A stretch of 34,785 nt of DNA from an uncultured Bacteroidota bacterium (GCA_903851365.1 CAINOB010000075.1:1-34785), one strand, 5' to 3'; shown: positions 9,584-19,689, counted from the stretch's first letter. Made by a program: numbers and translations. The notes: generated from the letters alone by a model not told the origin.

Positions 9584-11284
9584 TTAAAATCCTTTTGCGG
9601 TATCATCTCCACGCGGGTCAGCTCCACCTTCCATGGTTCCATCAGGCCAGATAAGAATGGCATCCACGCGGCCTATATTTCCTATTTTTTTCAGATGCTG
9701 GCCCATGCCAAGCAGCCTTGAAACAGAAACAGTATCAATCGCCGAAGGCTCATACTGTATAAGGTCAGGTAGCCATTGATGATGGAAGCGTTTGGCTGTC
9801 ACAGCTTGCTGCATGGTCATCCCGTGGTCGATAACATTGAGCATTGTTTGAAATACGGAGGTTATTATCGTCGATCCGCCTGGACTTCCTACCACCATGA
9901 AAAGCCGGCCATTTTTTGTTACCAGTGTCGGAGTCATGCAACTGAGCATCCGTTTACCCGGTTCGATGGCATTTGCTTCATTGCCAATCAGACCATAAAC
10001 ATTTGGAGTTCCGGGTTTTGAACTAAAATCATCCATTTCGTTATTAAGAAAGAATCCCCCACCCTTTACAACGATCTGATTTCCATAACCGCCATTCAAT
10101 GTGGTAGTTGCTGAAACCGCATTACCCCAGCGATCGGCAATGGAAAAATGAGTCGTTTCAAGACTTTCTGACTTCCCGACTGATCCGGCCCTAACCGAAT
10201 CAGACGGTGTAGCCTTGTTTGGCTTTATCTCTGAAGCACGTTTCAATAGATATTTTTCATCGGTGAGTTTCTCAACCGGAACACTGACAAAAGTGGGATC
10301 ACCAAGGTATTCAGCACGATCAGCATATACCCTTTTCTCAGCCTCAACCATATAATGGATTGATTCAACGGTATTATGGCCTGATGACTTGATATCGAAT
10401 TTCGAAATTATGCCCAACAATTGCTTTAGTGCAACTCCACCGCTGGATGGCGGCGCTATTGAAAAATATTCATAATTACGGTAAGTTCCTTTGATAGGCT
10501 CTCTCCAGGCTGATTGATAATCTTGAAGATCCTTATAAGTGATGAGTCCCCCATATTCCTGCATTTGCCCGACAATATAATCAGCCGTTTGCCCGGTATA
10601 AAATCCGTCCCTTTTCTGATCCCTGATTCGTTCGAGAGTAGCGGCAAGTTCGGGTTGAACTAGCAAGTCTCCTTCCTTCCATAAAGAATCTTTGACAAAG
10701 ACAGGTTTCCAGCTATTTCTTTCCAGAATCGACTTCTTGATTGAATTCAAATCGGCAGCCTGCCTCCTTGTGATAGGAAAACCTTTTTTTGCCAGATCAA
10801 TAGCTGGTTGAATAACCGCGGTCCAAGTCAATGATCCCAGTTTTTCATGTGCCTTAACCATTCCATCAACCGTTCCTGGAACACCAGAGGCTAATATTGT
10901 TTGCGTGCTTAATCCTTTTACTACCTGTCCATCAGGCCCTAAATACATATCCCGCGTTGCTGACAGGGGTGCTTTTTCCCTATAATCAAGGGTGTAAACT
11001 TTTTTTGCAGATGTCCTTATGACAAAGAAACCTCCACCTGCAATATTTCCTGCAGCCGGATAGCAAACAGCCAGAGCAAATTCAACAGCCACAGCTGCGT
11101 CAACCGCATTTCCGCCCTGACGGAGAATCGACAATCCAATATTTGTTGCTTCAGGATGTGCCGTTACAACCATGCCCTGCTTACCAATAGGGCCCATGCC
11201 TTCCTGTATTGATTTATTGCATGCACCAGCCAAAATCAAAATAAATAAGCACAGAGAAACCTTAGTCAAAGCATATGACTTCAT
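9584..11284 (-). CDS. ggt: Gamma-glutamyltranspeptidase, predicted lipoprotein
   Basis: Cleaves gamma-glutamyl bonds, for example in glutathione, by hydrolysis or transpeptidation. The family is made as a proenzyme that cleaves itself before a catalytic threonine. Here that residue is Thr377, the first Thr of TTHFS, equivalent to E. coli Thr391. Arg102 in DYREKAP matches the substrate-carboxylate arginine, and the GSPGGS oxyanion segment is present. The 566 residues are normal. The N-terminus is a lipoprotein signal with lipobox LAGA-Cys22, so the mature enzyme should be membrane anchored on the outside of the inner membrane or on the outer membrane, rather than soluble periplasmic as in E. 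coli. It sits 25 bases after the TonB receptor and 17 bases before the acyltransferase, in one series on the minus strand. Confidence 0.95.
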   Translation of the reverse strand: MKSYALTKVSLCLFILILAGACNKSIQEGMGPIGKQGMVVTAHPEATNIGLSILRQGGNAVDAAVAVEFALAVCYPAAGNIAGGGFFVIRTSAKKVYTLDYREKAPLSATRDMYLGPDGQVVKGLSTQTILASGVPGTVDGMVKAHEKLGSLTWTAVIQPAIDLAKKGFPITRRQAADLNSIKKSILERNSWKPVFVKDSLWKEGDLLVQPELAATLERIRDQKRDGFYTGQTADYIVGQMQEYGGLITYKDLQDYQSAWREPIKGTYRNYEYFSIAPPSSGGVALKQLLGIISKFDIKSSGHNTVESIHYMVEAEKRVYADRAEYLGDPTFVSVPVEKLTDEKYLLKRASEIKPNKATPSDSVRAGSVGKSESLETTHFSIADRWGNAVSATTTLNGGYGNQIVVKGGGFFLNNEMDDFSSKPGTPNVYGLIGNEANAIEPGKRMLSCMTPTLVTKNGRLFMVVGSPGGSTIITSVFQTMLNVIDHGMTMQQAVTAKRFHHQWLPDLIQYEPSAIDTVSVSRLLGMGQHLKKIGNIGRVDAILIWPDGTMEGGADPRGDDTAKGF

Positions 11285-11309
11285 AGCATTATGATTTGCA
11301 CTAAAATTA

Positions 11310-13271
11310 CTAATTTCTTCCTACGAGATTCAGTTCAAAACCTGCTTTAAACCATGTTCCTGGTTGCGGAATCCCTCCAAGATCAAAGTATTCAGTGTTG
11401 AGAATATTACTGCATTCTGCGATAAATGTAATTGCTTTAAAATTATAGGCAAGTTTTAAGTCTATGGTTGCAAATGGCTTGTAATCAACTTCAATCATAT
11501 TTTGAACCGCATCAAAGGAAGTATAAGTTCCATTTCTTTCCTGCCATACAAAGCAAGCAGTAATGCGAAATGGTTTACCAATTTTCAGGGTCACACCTGC
11601 TGTCATTTTCCATTTCAAATAATCCAGAACATATTGCGAGTCATAGTTTTCTACGCCATGATGCTGAAAATAGTATCGATAACCGAATTCAAATCGCTCG
11701 ATTATTTTCGAAGCTGTCAAATCTTTTAAAGGAGTCCAGTTTAACCCGGTCTCTAAACCCCAGGTGCTTATTCGGCCAAGGTTTTCAGCATGCCAGATTT
11801 CTTGCTCTTTGTTTCTAACCCAATCAATGGATTGCGTGGCATACCGATAAAATCCCAGCATCTTAAATGTCAGACCTCCCTTTTGGTACTCAATTCCTGT
11901 CTCCGCATTCCACGCTGTTTCTGGCAACAAATTTGAATTTCCACTGTTTGTGGGTGATTGATAATAGAGTTCCGTGAAAGAAGGCAGCCGAAACGCGCGA
12001 TCTAAAGAAATATAAGTGCGCCAATTTGCCGGTAGTGAAATGCTAATATCCAGACCGGGATAAACCTGAAAATAGTTTTTTGTGGCCTGAATTTCATGTA
12101 ATACTATCCCCCCATTCCATGTCACGAATCCTGTAATCAGCTGATTTTCTGCCGATAAACTTAAATGACTTCTGGAACCAAAATGATTGTATACTGTTCC
12201 ATCAACACCAGTAATAGGTTTAGTTTTTTCAGTAAGGTCTCCCAAAACCGTACTCCAGATAGACTCATGTCTGAATTCAAATTCCAGGGATGTTTTACCC
12301 AAAGCACTTGTAAACCAGGCATCTGACTTGCATCCAGCAATCTGAGAAAGATGATAATTTGGTGATTTGTACCATTCAGGTGGGTCCCACCGAAAAAGCG
12401 AAAATTCATCTGTGTGAATCCTGTAGTAGATTGATTCGCTGAGATTTAATTTTCCTTTGTAAACAGCTTGCAAGTAAGCAAAACCTGAACCAGTACGTTC
12501 ATATTGATTTGGGTATTTTAGAGTATAAAAGCTATTGGCCCCAAAAGCTTTCTTTAATCCCCCGGCCATCAGGGAGACCTCAAAACGCCGATGCGTATAT
12601 CCGGACTGGAAAAAGCCATTCAGTTTATTATAATCAGTATTGACTCTGTAACCATCACATCTCGAATAAAGAATACCTGATTGTTGCCACCATTTAGGCG
12701 AACGGTTCGATGAATTTATTGAGGTCTCAAGGTAACCATTCTGCCCGCCAGTCAGGGATGCATGAACTTTTTTCCCTTTCGGAATTCCAGTCACAATATT
12801 TATTGCACCGGCAAGTGCATTGGAGCCCAGAGATTTTACGTCGGAGCACGGCAATACTTCAATCTGTTGAATCATTGTCAATGGTATCGGAATATCCAGC
12901 TGAAAATGACCTGTTTGAGGATCATTGAAATTTATTCCATTAACTAAGACGGAAGTTTGATCAAATGAACCTCCCCGAAAACTGATATCAGCCTGCACCC
13001 CACCAGGGCCACGTTGCCTGATATCTAAATCCGGTATATATTCAAGTAATTCTTCAAGATAATGTGTAGGGGACGATTCAATTTCCTGGTGCGAAACAAT
13101 TCGGTTAATCTTAATTAATTGCCTTGCCTTTTCGGGGATCCGTGAGGCGGTAACATTGATCTCTTCCAGTGAAATCCGGGTGGTATCTGAAACCTTTGTC
13201 TGTCCGAAAACAGACGAAACGGAAACACTGAATATCAGGATTATTCTTAAGGTTTTATCTTCTTTTCTCAC
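11310..13271 (-). CDS. TonB-dependent outer membrane receptor
   Basis: A 653-residue outer membrane beta-barrel with an N-terminal plug, expected to import a ligand using TonB energy. A signal peptide (about 1-23, ending VFG before QTK) precedes the plug, where [22 protein letters not shown] and [13 protein letters not shown] are characteristic; the remainder is rich in alternating aromatic strands, ending in a C-terminal barrel strand. No carboxypeptidase-like N-terminal extension or SusD partner is present, so this is not a SusCD pair. The start is GTG at 13271, inside the end of folD (17-base overlap), and no ATG lies before the signal peptide core. Ligand unknown: metal chelates or a cofactor are possible. 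It lies between folD and ggt, probably co-transcribed with both. It resembles the second receptor in this window only in general layout. Confidence 0.9.
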   Translation of the reverse strand: MRKEDKTLRIILIFSVSVSSVFGQTKVSDTTRISLEEINVTASRIPEKARQLIKINRIVSHQEIESSPTHYLEELLEYIPDLDIRQRGPGGVQADISFRGGSFDQTSVLVNGINFNDPQTGHFQLDIPIPLTMIQQIEVLPCSDVKSLGSNALAGAINIVTGIPKGKKVHASLTGGQNGYLETSINSSNRSPKWWQQSGILYSRCDGYRVNTDYNKLNGFFQSGYTHRRFEVSLMAGGLKKAFGANSFYTLKYPNQYERTGSGFAYLQAVYKGKLNLSESIYYRIHTDEFSLFRWDPPEWYKSPNYHLSQIAGCKSDAWFTSALGKTSLEFEFRHESIWSTVLGDLTEKTKPITGVDGTVYNHFGSRSHLSLSAENQLITGFVTWNGGIVLHEIQATKNYFQVYPGLDISISLPANWRTYISLDRAFRLPSFTELYYQSPTNSGNSNLLPETAWNAETGIEYQKGGLTFKMLGFYRYATQSIDWVRNKEQEIWHAENLGRISTWGLETGLNWTPLKDLTASKIIERFEFGYRYYFQHHGVENYDSQYVLDYLKWKMTAGVTLKIGKPFRITACFVWQERNGTYTSFDAVQNMIEVDYKPFATIDLKLAYNFKAITFIAECSNILNTEYFDLGGIPQPGTWFKAGFELNLVGRN

Positions 13272-14133
13272 CCGCAGCTTTAAGGGTATTCTGCAGCAAT
13301 ACTATTCTTGTCATGGGTCCAACTCCACCGGGGACTGGTGTTATAAATGAGCATTTTGGAGCAGCTTCCTCAAAATTCACATCTCCCGATAACCGGAAGC
13401 CGGATTTGGTAGTTAGAGATGGAACCCGGGTAGTACCAACATCAATAATCACAGCACCCTGTTTAACCATATCACCCGTTAAAAAAGCGGGTTTGCCGAG
13501 AGCTGCAATGAGAATATCGGCCTGAAGGCAAATTTCCTTTAACCCTTTGGTCTGGCTGTGGCATAAAGTTACTGTGCAGTTGCCAGGCGATGATTTTCTG
13601 GATAAAAGAATGGAAAGTGGAGTACCTACTATATTACTTCGTCCAATGATAACACAATGACGGCCAGAGGTTTCAATCTTATAGTAGTCGATAAGCTGCA
13701 ATATACCAGATGGAGTCGCAGGAAGGTAAGAAGGCAATCCCAGAGCCATTTTTCCAATATTCAGAGGATGAAAACCATCTACATCCTTTGAGGGATCAAT
13801 GGCTTCAATGATGCTGTTTTCATTGATATGGCGAGGCAATGGTAGTTGAACGATAAACCCGTCAACCGATGGATCTCTGTTAAGTTTATCAATCGCATCC
13901 ATTAATTCTGATTGAGCAACATTATCAGAAAACCGAATGAGGGTGGATTGAAAACCAACTTCATGGCAATCTTTCACCTTTGCGGCGACGTAGGTTTCGC
14001 TGCCACCATCGTTACCAACAAGAATAGCTGCTAAATGAGGCTGCTTTAATCCCAAAATGGATCTTTGGGTGACCTCATCGCGGATTGCCGATTTTAGCTC
14101 GGCAGATACCTTTTTGCCGTCAATTAATATCAT
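13255..14133 (-). CDS. folD: Bifunctional methylene-THF dehydrogenase/cyclohydrolase
   Basis: Interconverts 5,10-methylene-, methenyl- and 10-formyl-tetrahydrofolate, supplying one-carbon units for purines and formyl-Met-tRNA. The 292 residues are normal. Catalytic Tyr48 and Lys52 lie in YVAAKVKDC, matching E. coli Tyr50 and Lys54. The nucleotide-binding segment is GRSNIVGTP and the C-terminal signature is PGGVGPMT. The ATG at 14133 gives the expected N-terminus ([10 protein letters not shown]). The gene follows ffh by 10 bases and its 3' end overlaps the start of the TonB receptor by 17 bases, so the three are very likely on one transcript. Confidence 0.97.
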   Translation of the reverse strand: MILIDGKKVSAELKSAIRDEVTQRSILGLKQPHLAAILVGNDGGSETYVAAKVKDCHEVGFQSTLIRFSDNVAQSELMDAIDKLNRDPSVDGFIVQLPLPRHINENSIIEAIDPSKDVDGFHPLNIGKMALGLPSYLPATPSGILQLIDYYKIETSGRHCVIIGRSNIVGTPLSILLSRKSSPGNCTVTLCHSQTKGLKEICLQADILIAALGKPAFLTGDMVKQGAVIIDVGTTRVPSLTTKSGFRLSGDVNFEEAAPKCSFITPVPGGVGPMTRIVLLQNTLKAAGEKRR

Positions 14134-14143
14134 GATAGTTCGA

Positions 14144-15475
14144 TTACCTTCTACCCATAGGGCCGCCGGCCATTCTTCCTAAATTTTTGCCGGTAGCGAC
14201 CATTTTCATCATTTTCCGAGTCTCATCGAATTGCTTAAGCAATTGATTTACAGCCTGAACTGTAGTACCGCTTCCTGAAGCGACCCTTTTTCTCCTGCTT
14301 CCATTTAAAATGGCAGGATTCTGTCGTTCATCTGGGGTCATGGAGTGAATGATTGCTTCGATGCTTTTAAACGAATTATCATCCATGTCAAGGTCCTTTA
14401 TGGCTTTCCCCATACCAGGAATCATACTTGCCAATTCCTTGATATTACCCATTTTCTTAACCTGCTGAATCTGCTTTAAGAAATCATCGAAATTAAACTG
14501 ATCCTTAGCCAGTTTACGTTGCATCTTAATGGCTTCTTCAGAATCGAATTGTTCCTGGGCTTTCTCAACGAGAGTAACAATATCGCCCATCCCAAGTATC
14601 CTGTCGGCCATTCGTTCAGGATAAAAAATATCAAGTGCGTCGAGCTTTTCACCTGTCCCGACAAACTTAATTGGCTTATTAACAACGCTGCGGATGGAAA
14701 GAGCAGCACCTCCCCTGGTATCTCCATCCAGTTTAGTCAAAACTACCCCATCGAAATTAAGACGTTCATTAAATTCCTTGGCGGTATTGACCGCATCCTG
14801 ACCGGTCATTGAATCAACAACAAAGAGGATCTCTTCCGGATCAACAGCAGCTTTAATAGCAGCAATCTCCTTCATCATTAATTCATCAACGGCCAAACGA
14901 CCAGCTGTATCGATAATCACCAGATCAAAGCCATGCTGACGTGCATGCCTGACAGCATTTTTTGCGATGGAAACAGGATCAAGAACACCATCTTCAGTAT
15001 ATACCTGAATTCCTGCCTGTTCTCCGATAATCTTCAACTGCTCGATTGCGGCAGGGCGATAAACGTCACCGGCCACCAATAATGGCTGCCGTCCCCGTTT
15101 TGTTTTCAGAAAATTACCCAGTTTCCCACTAAAGGTCGTTTTACCTGATCCTTGTAGTCCAGCCATCAATATTACCGTTGGATTCCCTTTCAGATTAAGG
15201 TCGGTTTTTTGTCCGCCCATTAATTCCACTAGTTCATCATGAACGATTTTAACCATCATTTCTGATGGTTTTACCGCTGATAACACGTTCTGGCCGAGCG
15301 CTTTTTCTTTTACAGTAGTTGTAAAATCCTTCGCGATTTTAAAATTCACATCGGCATCCAACAAGGCTCTGCGGACCTCTTTAAGAGTTTCCGCCACATT
15401 TATCTCGGTAATCCTACCCTGGCCCTTAAGCAATTTTAAGGAGCGTTCTAATCTTTCGCTAAGATTCTCAAACAT
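14144..15475 (-). CDS. ffh: Signal recognition particle protein Ffh
   Basis: GTPase of the signal recognition particle; binds 4.5S RNA and signal sequences of nascent membrane proteins and docks with FtsY. The N domain comes first, then the G domain with P-loop GLQGSGKTT (106-114), DTAGR (189-193) and TKLDGD (247-252). The methionine-rich M domain runs from about 295 to the end and carries the SGSGT RNA-binding loop and a GGPMG-type C-terminus. Length 443 is typical. It starts 17 bases after argS ends and is followed 10 bases later by folD. The 4.5S RNA gene is not in this window as far as I can see. Confidence 0.97.
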   Translation of the reverse strand: MFENLSERLERSLKLLKGQGRITEINVAETLKEVRRALLDADVNFKIAKDFTTTVKEKALGQNVLSAVKPSEMMVKIVHDELVELMGGQKTDLNLKGNPTVILMAGLQGSGKTTFSGKLGNFLKTKRGRQPLLVAGDVYRPAAIEQLKIIGEQAGIQVYTEDGVLDPVSIAKNAVRHARQHGFDLVIIDTAGRLAVDELMMKEIAAIKAAVDPEEILFVVDSMTGQDAVNTAKEFNERLNFDGVVLTKLDGDTRGGAALSIRSVVNKPIKFVGTGEKLDALDIFYPERMADRILGMGDIVTLVEKAQEQFDSEEAIKMQRKLAKDQFNFDDFLKQIQQVKKMGNIKELASMIPGMGKAIKDLDMDDNSFKSIEAIIHSMTPDERQNPAILNGSRRKRVASGSGTTVQAVNQLLKQFDETRKMMKMVATGKNLGRMAGGPMGRR

Positions 15476-15492
15476 AGTTAAATACAGTTATT

Positions 15493-17289
15493 TTACATCC
15501 TATCTGGAATATCGATTCCCAACAATCCCATTCCATCCTCAATATGGTTGGCAATAAACCTTGATAATGCCAGCCTGAAATTCCTTTTTGCCTGATCAGG
15601 TTCTTTAACTATCGGGCAAAACTGATAAAAATGGTTGTATTCCTTCACTAATTCATAAAAATAGTTGGCCAAAAGTGCCGGAGAAAGCGACCGGCCAGCC
15701 TCTTCGAGAATATCGGGGTATTGGTAAATTCTTTTAAGCAGGTCATGTTCGCTAGGGTCAAGCTCCTGAACCTGGGAAAGGTTAATCACTCCGGTTATGC
15801 CTGATTCGGCTGCCTTACGTTCCACTGACCTGATTCTGACACAGGTATATTGAATAAAAGGTCCGGTATTCCCATTAAAATCAATAGATTCCTCAGGGTT
15901 AAACATCATCGTTTTTTGAGGATCCACCTTCAGAATATAATACTTCAATGCACCTAAAGCGATTCTGTAGTTGACCATTTCTTTTTCCTCGGGTGGAAAT
16001 CCTTCCAGCTTGCCCAATTCAAGAGAAACCTTTCGTGCTGTATCGATCATTTCCGTGATCAGGTCATCAGCATCAACAACTGTTCCTTCACGTGATTTCA
16101 TGCGGCCATGGGGCAACTCAACCATACCATAGGAAAGATGATAAAGCTTATCGGCCCATGAAAAGCCCAACTTTTTCAGTACCAGTTTGAGTACTTTAAA
16201 ATGATAATCCTGCTCATTACCAACTACATATATATGCCTGTCGAAAGCAAATTCTTGGTAGCGCTGGTGAGCAGTCCCCAAATCCTGAGTCATATAAACA
16301 CTTGTCCCATCGGACCTCAATAACAACTTCTGATCTAACCCGTCGGCAGTCAGATCGGCCCATGCTGAACCATCTTCTTTACGAAACAGGACACCTGAAT
16401 CCAGCCCAGTAGTAACCAAATCCTTGCCAAGCTTATAAGTCTCGGATTCGTAGTAAAATTTATCAAATGAAACCCCCAACTGACGATAGGTTTTCTCGAA
16501 ACCGGCATATACCCAGTTATTCATTCTTGTCCACAGCTCAATCGTTTCAGGATCATTATTCTCCCATTTGAGAAGCATTTCCTGAGCTTTCCTGATTATT
16601 GGAGCTTCAACTTTTGCTTTTTCTTCAGTTAATCCATTGGATATGAGTTCCTTAAGTTCGATTTTATATTCTTTGTCAAATCGAATATAGAACTCACCAA
16701 CCAGTTTATCACCCTTCATTCCCGATGATTCCGGGGTGATTCCATTACCCCATTTTTGCCAGGCAAGCATTGATTTGCAAATATGAATACCCCGATCATT
16801 CACCAGGTTAACCATTTTAACGTCATTGCCTGATGCCGCAATGATCCTGGATACGGCAAAACCTAATAGATTATTCCTAATATGGCCAAGATGTAAAGGC
16901 TTATTGGTGTTTGGAGAGGAATATTCAACCACAACAACCGGTGAGTCAATGGTTACCATTTTATGGCCATAGTGGGTTGCGTCTGCTATTCCCTCGAAGA
17001 ATCCGACCCAAAATTGATCAGAAAGCGTTAGGTTCAGAAACCCCTTTATTACTTCAAAGCCTGAAATCTCCGGGAGATGAGCTCTAAGATAATCGCCTAT
17101 CTCCATTCCTGTTTCTTCCGGCTTCTTCTTTGAAACTCGGGTTAGTGGGAATGTCACAACGGTATAGTCACCATTTTGGTCCTTCCGGGTACTTTGAACC
17201 TGAATGTTTTCCTGCTTTTCTTCGCAATTATACAAATCATGGATTGCCAAAGCTGTAATACGGGCAATTCGATTTTCAATACGCTCCAT
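15493..17289 (-). CDS. argS: Arginyl-tRNA synthetase
   Basis: Class I aminoacyl-tRNA synthetase charging tRNA-Arg. The ATP-binding HIGH motif is HLGH (133-136) within SSPNTNKPLHLGHIRNN, and the KMSKS position is occupied by MKSREG (397-402), as is usual for ArgRS. The C-terminal DALR anticodon-binding domain ends in the typical GLLGIDIPDRM. The 598 residues are full length. The ATG at 17289 lies 20 bases downstream of a TATCTTTG promoter box, so argS probably has its own start of transcription even though the glycosyltransferase gene ends only 34 bases upstream. It heads the series argS-ffh-folD-receptor-ggt-acyltransferase. Confidence 0.97.
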   Translation of the reverse strand: MERIENRIARITALAIHDLYNCEEKQENIQVQSTRKDQNGDYTVVTFPLTRVSKKKPEETGMEIGDYLRAHLPEISGFEVIKGFLNLTLSDQFWVGFFEGIADATHYGHKMVTIDSPVVVVEYSSPNTNKPLHLGHIRNNLLGFAVSRIIAASGNDVKMVNLVNDRGIHICKSMLAWQKWGNGITPESSGMKGDKLVGEFYIRFDKEYKIELKELISNGLTEEKAKVEAPIIRKAQEMLLKWENNDPETIELWTRMNNWVYAGFEKTYRQLGVSFDKFYYESETYKLGKDLVTTGLDSGVLFRKEDGSAWADLTADGLDQKLLLRSDGTSVYMTQDLGTAHQRYQEFAFDRHIYVVGNEQDYHFKVLKLVLKKLGFSWADKLYHLSYGMVELPHGRMKSREGTVVDADDLITEMIDTARKVSLELGKLEGFPPEEKEMVNYRIALGALKYYILKVDPQKTMMFNPEESIDFNGNTGPFIQYTCVRIRSVERKAAESGITGVINLSQVQELDPSEHDLLKRIYQYPDILEEAGRSLSPALLANYFYELVKEYNHFYQFCPIVKEPDQAKRNFRLALSRFIANHIEDGMGLLGIDIPDRM

Positions 17290-17308
17290 CTATTCAATTT
17301 AAGAGCCG

Positions 17309-17316
17309 CAAAGATA
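17309..17316 (-). promoter_or_regulatory. Bacteroidota -7 promoter box for argS
   Basis: TATCTTTG on the minus strand matches the Bacteroidota sigma-ABfr -7 consensus TAnnTTTG. It lies in the 34-base gap between the glycosyltransferase and argS, ending 19 bases before the ATG. I see no good -33 TTTG partner at 18-21 bases, so it is supported by the -7 box and its position only. Confidence 0.5.
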
Positions 17317-17323
17317 ATAAAGA

Positions 17324-18217
17324 TCAGTCAATTGAACTTATTGAGCCAAGCTTGTATAAATCAAGAAGTAACATGGAAGGTCGAGGACCGCAGAGCCTCT
17401 TTTCAATACTTTTACGCCGGTATTTGAACCAGGTAGCAGCGAGACCATCTAAATGATATTTCCTTAATCGTTTCCAGGTAATCAGTAAGCTTAAGTCTTT
17501 AGCATGCTCCTGTGTAAAGGAATTCCTGGCTTCAAGGTTCCGCAGGTTTGCACAAGACTCCTGCATTTTAGCCAGATAACTCATGGCAGATTCGAGCCCG
17601 AGATGAAATAAGCCATTATTCAGGTGCAGGATGTTAATTCCCCTTTTATGCAGATTGATGCCAAACATCGTGTCCTCATGACCATATCCATTGACTGTTT
17701 CGTCGAAACAAATATTCTTGAAAACTTCGGCTGGAATTAAAAAATTAAACGTTGAGAAGGATGCCCAAGGTCGTTTCTGCCTACTTTTTGCATCGGTTTG
17801 TTCCCTTTGCCTGCCATACTTCCAGCGCAGCATGAATTCAATATTCTCAGGCGGCTGATGTTGGTACAGGGTTCCACCACATAGCACTGTATCATGACTT
17901 AAATTACACAGGTAGTTTTTAATGAAATTATCATTGGCCATGCCAGCATCTCCATCAATAAACAAAAGAAATTCGTATTGAGCTTCCCTGGCTAGAAAGT
18001 TCCTGTTTGCACTGCGGCCCAGTGGTGTATCTCTTTTGAAATATCTCACTCCTGGAATTTTTTCAACTAATGGTGCAATAATTGAAGATCCAGCCTCTGC
18101 GCTATCGTCACTTATCAGGATTTCAAAGGGTTTGCCGCATTCAAGGAGTTGGCCCGCCAGTGACTCAGCCAGGCCAATGGGATTCAAATTCATTAATGGG
18201 ATTAAAACAGACAGCAT
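17324..18217 (-). CDS. Family 2 glycosyltransferase
   Basis: A 297-residue GT-A fold glycosyltransferase of the GT2 type, transferring a sugar from a nucleotide donor, likely in the cytoplasm at the membrane face. The N-terminal strand VLIPLMN leads to SDDS (36-39), and the metal-binding DxD is Asp88-Gly-Asp90 in FIDGDAG. Further on, GYGHEDTMFG resembles the acidic acceptor-side GxxxED motif of galactosyltransferase-like GT2/GT7 C-terminal domains. No membrane segments are evident. It is divergent from the thioredoxin-fold gene (59 bases apart) and upstream of argS. No other polysaccharide genes are nearby, so the glycan it works on is unknown. Confidence 0.88.
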   Translation of the reverse strand: MLSVLIPLMNLNPIGLAESLAGQLLECGKPFEILISDDSAEAGSSIIAPLVEKIPGVRYFKRDTPLGRSANRNFLAREAQYEFLLFIDGDAGMANDNFIKNYLCNLSHDTVLCGGTLYQHQPPENIEFMLRWKYGRQREQTDAKSRQKRPWASFSTFNFLIPAEVFKNICFDETVNGYGHEDTMFGINLHKRGINILHLNNGLFHLGLESAMSYLAKMQESCANLRNLEARNSFTQEHAKDLSLLITWKRLRKYHLDGLAATWFKYRRKSIEKRLCGPRPSMLLLDLYKLGSISSID

Positions 18218-18233
18218 TATCTTATCGTTTCGT

Positions 18234-18241
18234 CAAATATA
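18234..18241 (-). promoter_or_regulatory. Bacteroidota -7 promoter box for the glycosyltransferase
   Basis: TATATTTG on the minus strand matches TAnnTTTG and ends 16 bases before the glycosyltransferase ATG at 18217. No clear -33 element is present. It lies back to back with the plus-strand box at 18255-18262, only 13 bases apart. Confidence 0.45.
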
Positions 18242-18254
18242 ATTATTGTCTCTC

Positions 18255-18262
18255 TATCTTTG
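18255..18262 (+). promoter_or_regulatory. Bacteroidota -7 promoter box for the thioredoxin-fold gene
   Basis: TATCTTTG matches TAnnTTTG and ends 14 bases before the ATG at 18277. A TTT at 18228-18230 is the nearest -33-like element and is not well spaced. The box lies inside the open frame that extends upstream to 18082, and so argues for the start at 18277. Confidence 0.5.
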
Positions 18263-18276
18263 CCGGAAAAAACAGC

Positions 18277-19689
18277 ATGAAGGCAATTCGGTTTTCATTC
18301 CTTTTCATCGGTATCATGAGCTTTTTCAGCATTTCCCTGTTTTCTCAGGGTTATAGAATTTCATTGTCGGTGCCCGACCTGCCCGCCAAAGATGTAATCC
18401 TGGCGCATCGCCTTGGGCTGAAGTTTTATACGGATGATACAGTTAAAACGGATGAGAAAGGGAAAGCGGTATTCGAAGCTTCCAAGCCGTTACCCGGTGG
18501 GATGTATCAGCTGGTATTTCCCGACAAAAAATTTGTCGAGTTCTTTGTAGATACCAATCAGGTTTTCAGCGTATTTACCAAGCTTGGAGCTCCTACCGAC
18601 AGTCTAGTATTCACAGGTAGTACCGAAAATACTAGATTCCTTGACTGGCAACGGAAGTTAACAAAAAACAGGAGCCGGATATCGCAGATTCAGGCTCGCA
18701 TTAAACAGGGAAATCTTTCATCCGACAGTTCCCAATTACTTAATTCCGAACTAAAGCAAATCCAGACAACCAATAGTCATTTGTGGGATTCAGCAATTCA
18801 TGACCTGGCCGGAACACTTCCAGGAAAATTTATTCAAGGGTTGAAGCCTGTTACTATTCCTGAAAGCTTAGGAAAACAAGGAGATAAATCAAGTCAGGCT
18901 AAACAATATCAATACCTTAAGGATCATTTTTTTGATGGAATTGATTTTACGGATGAGAGACTCCTGAATACCCCACTCATCGAAACCAAACTTGACCAAT
19001 ATTTCAAACAGATTGTCACCCCGATTATTGACAGCATCTCGGCAGATGCTAAGCGTGTTATAGAAAAGACAAAGGGCCATAAGAATATGTATCAGTTTGT
19101 AGTTCAATATCTTTTTAATTTATATTCAGAACCGGAGATTATGGGCACAGATGCAGTATATGTCTATATTGCTGAAAACTATTATCTTACAGGTCAAGCC
19201 CCATGGATCGACTCGACTAATCTAAGAGGTATAAGTTCAAGGGTAAACGAATTAAAACCTCTGCTGATCGGTAAGGAGGTACCCAGGTTGGCAGGATTAG
19301 TAACCAATGAGAACCAACCCATTGAATTTATAAATATTAAGTCGAAATATCTTATTCTTTACTTCTGGAGCCCGGATTGCAGCTTTTGTAAGGAATCGAC
19401 ACCGAAATTTATTTTAGAATATCCTGACCTTAAGCAGATGGGTGCTGAAGTAATGGCTATTAATACAAGGACTGACAAAGCTACCTGGAGTCAATTTATT
19501 ACTGATCACAAATTAAACTGGATAAATGTTTTTAGTCCGGAAAACATCAAAGAGATCATTGAAAAATTCCAGGCTTTTAGTACGCCAACGGTGTATGTTC
19601 TTGATGAAAGCCGGCACATTATTGCCAAAAGCATCTCATTCGACCAAATAAAACCTTTTTTGACCAGGTATATTGCAGATCACAAATAG
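18277..19689 (+). CDS. Secreted TlpA-like thioredoxin-fold protein (DUF5106-like)
   Basis: A 470-residue exported protein with a C-terminal thioredoxin domain. The signal peptide spans about 1-24 (ending SLFSQ). Next comes an N-terminal beta-rich region resembling Bacteroidota DUF4369/DUF5106 proteins, then a helical middle part. The thioredoxin domain begins around residue 345, and its redox motif is WSPDCSFCKES, with Cys368 and Cys371. The likely role is thiol reduction or disulfide handling in the periplasm; the partner is unknown. I chose the ATG at 18277 because it begins the signal peptide and is preceded by a promoter box. The frame is open further upstream to 18082, but that part is antisense to the glycosyltransferase and has no signal peptide. 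It ends 9 bases from the end of the convergent protease gene. Confidence 0.87.
   Translation: MKAIRFSFLFIGIMSFFSISLFSQGYRISLSVPDLPAKDVILAHRLGLKFYTDDTVKTDEKGKAVFEASKPLPGGMYQLVFPDKKFVEFFVDTNQVFSVFTKLGAPTDSLVFTGSTENTRFLDWQRKLTKNRSRISQIQARIKQGNLSSDSSQLLNSELKQIQTTNSHLWDSAIHDLAGTLPGKFIQGLKPVTIPESLGKQGDKSSQAKQYQYLKDHFFDGIDFTDERLLNTPLIETKLDQYFKQIVTPIIDSISADAKRVIEKTKGHKNMYQFVVQYLFNLYSEPEIMGTDAVYVYIAENYYLTGQAPWIDSTNLRGISSRVNELKPLLIGKEVPRLAGLVTNENQPIEFINIKSKYLILYFWSPDCSFCKESTPKFILEYPDLKQMGAEVMAINTRTDKATWSQFITDHKLNWINVFSPENIKEIIEKFQAFSTPTVYVLDESRHIIAKSISFDQIKPFLTRYIADHK

Noticed and set aside
18082-18276. Upstream extension of the thioredoxin-fold gene to an ATG at 18082.
   Set aside because: It is antisense to the glycosyltransferase, lacks a signal peptide, and a promoter box lies inside it; the ATG at 18277 begins a clear signal peptide.
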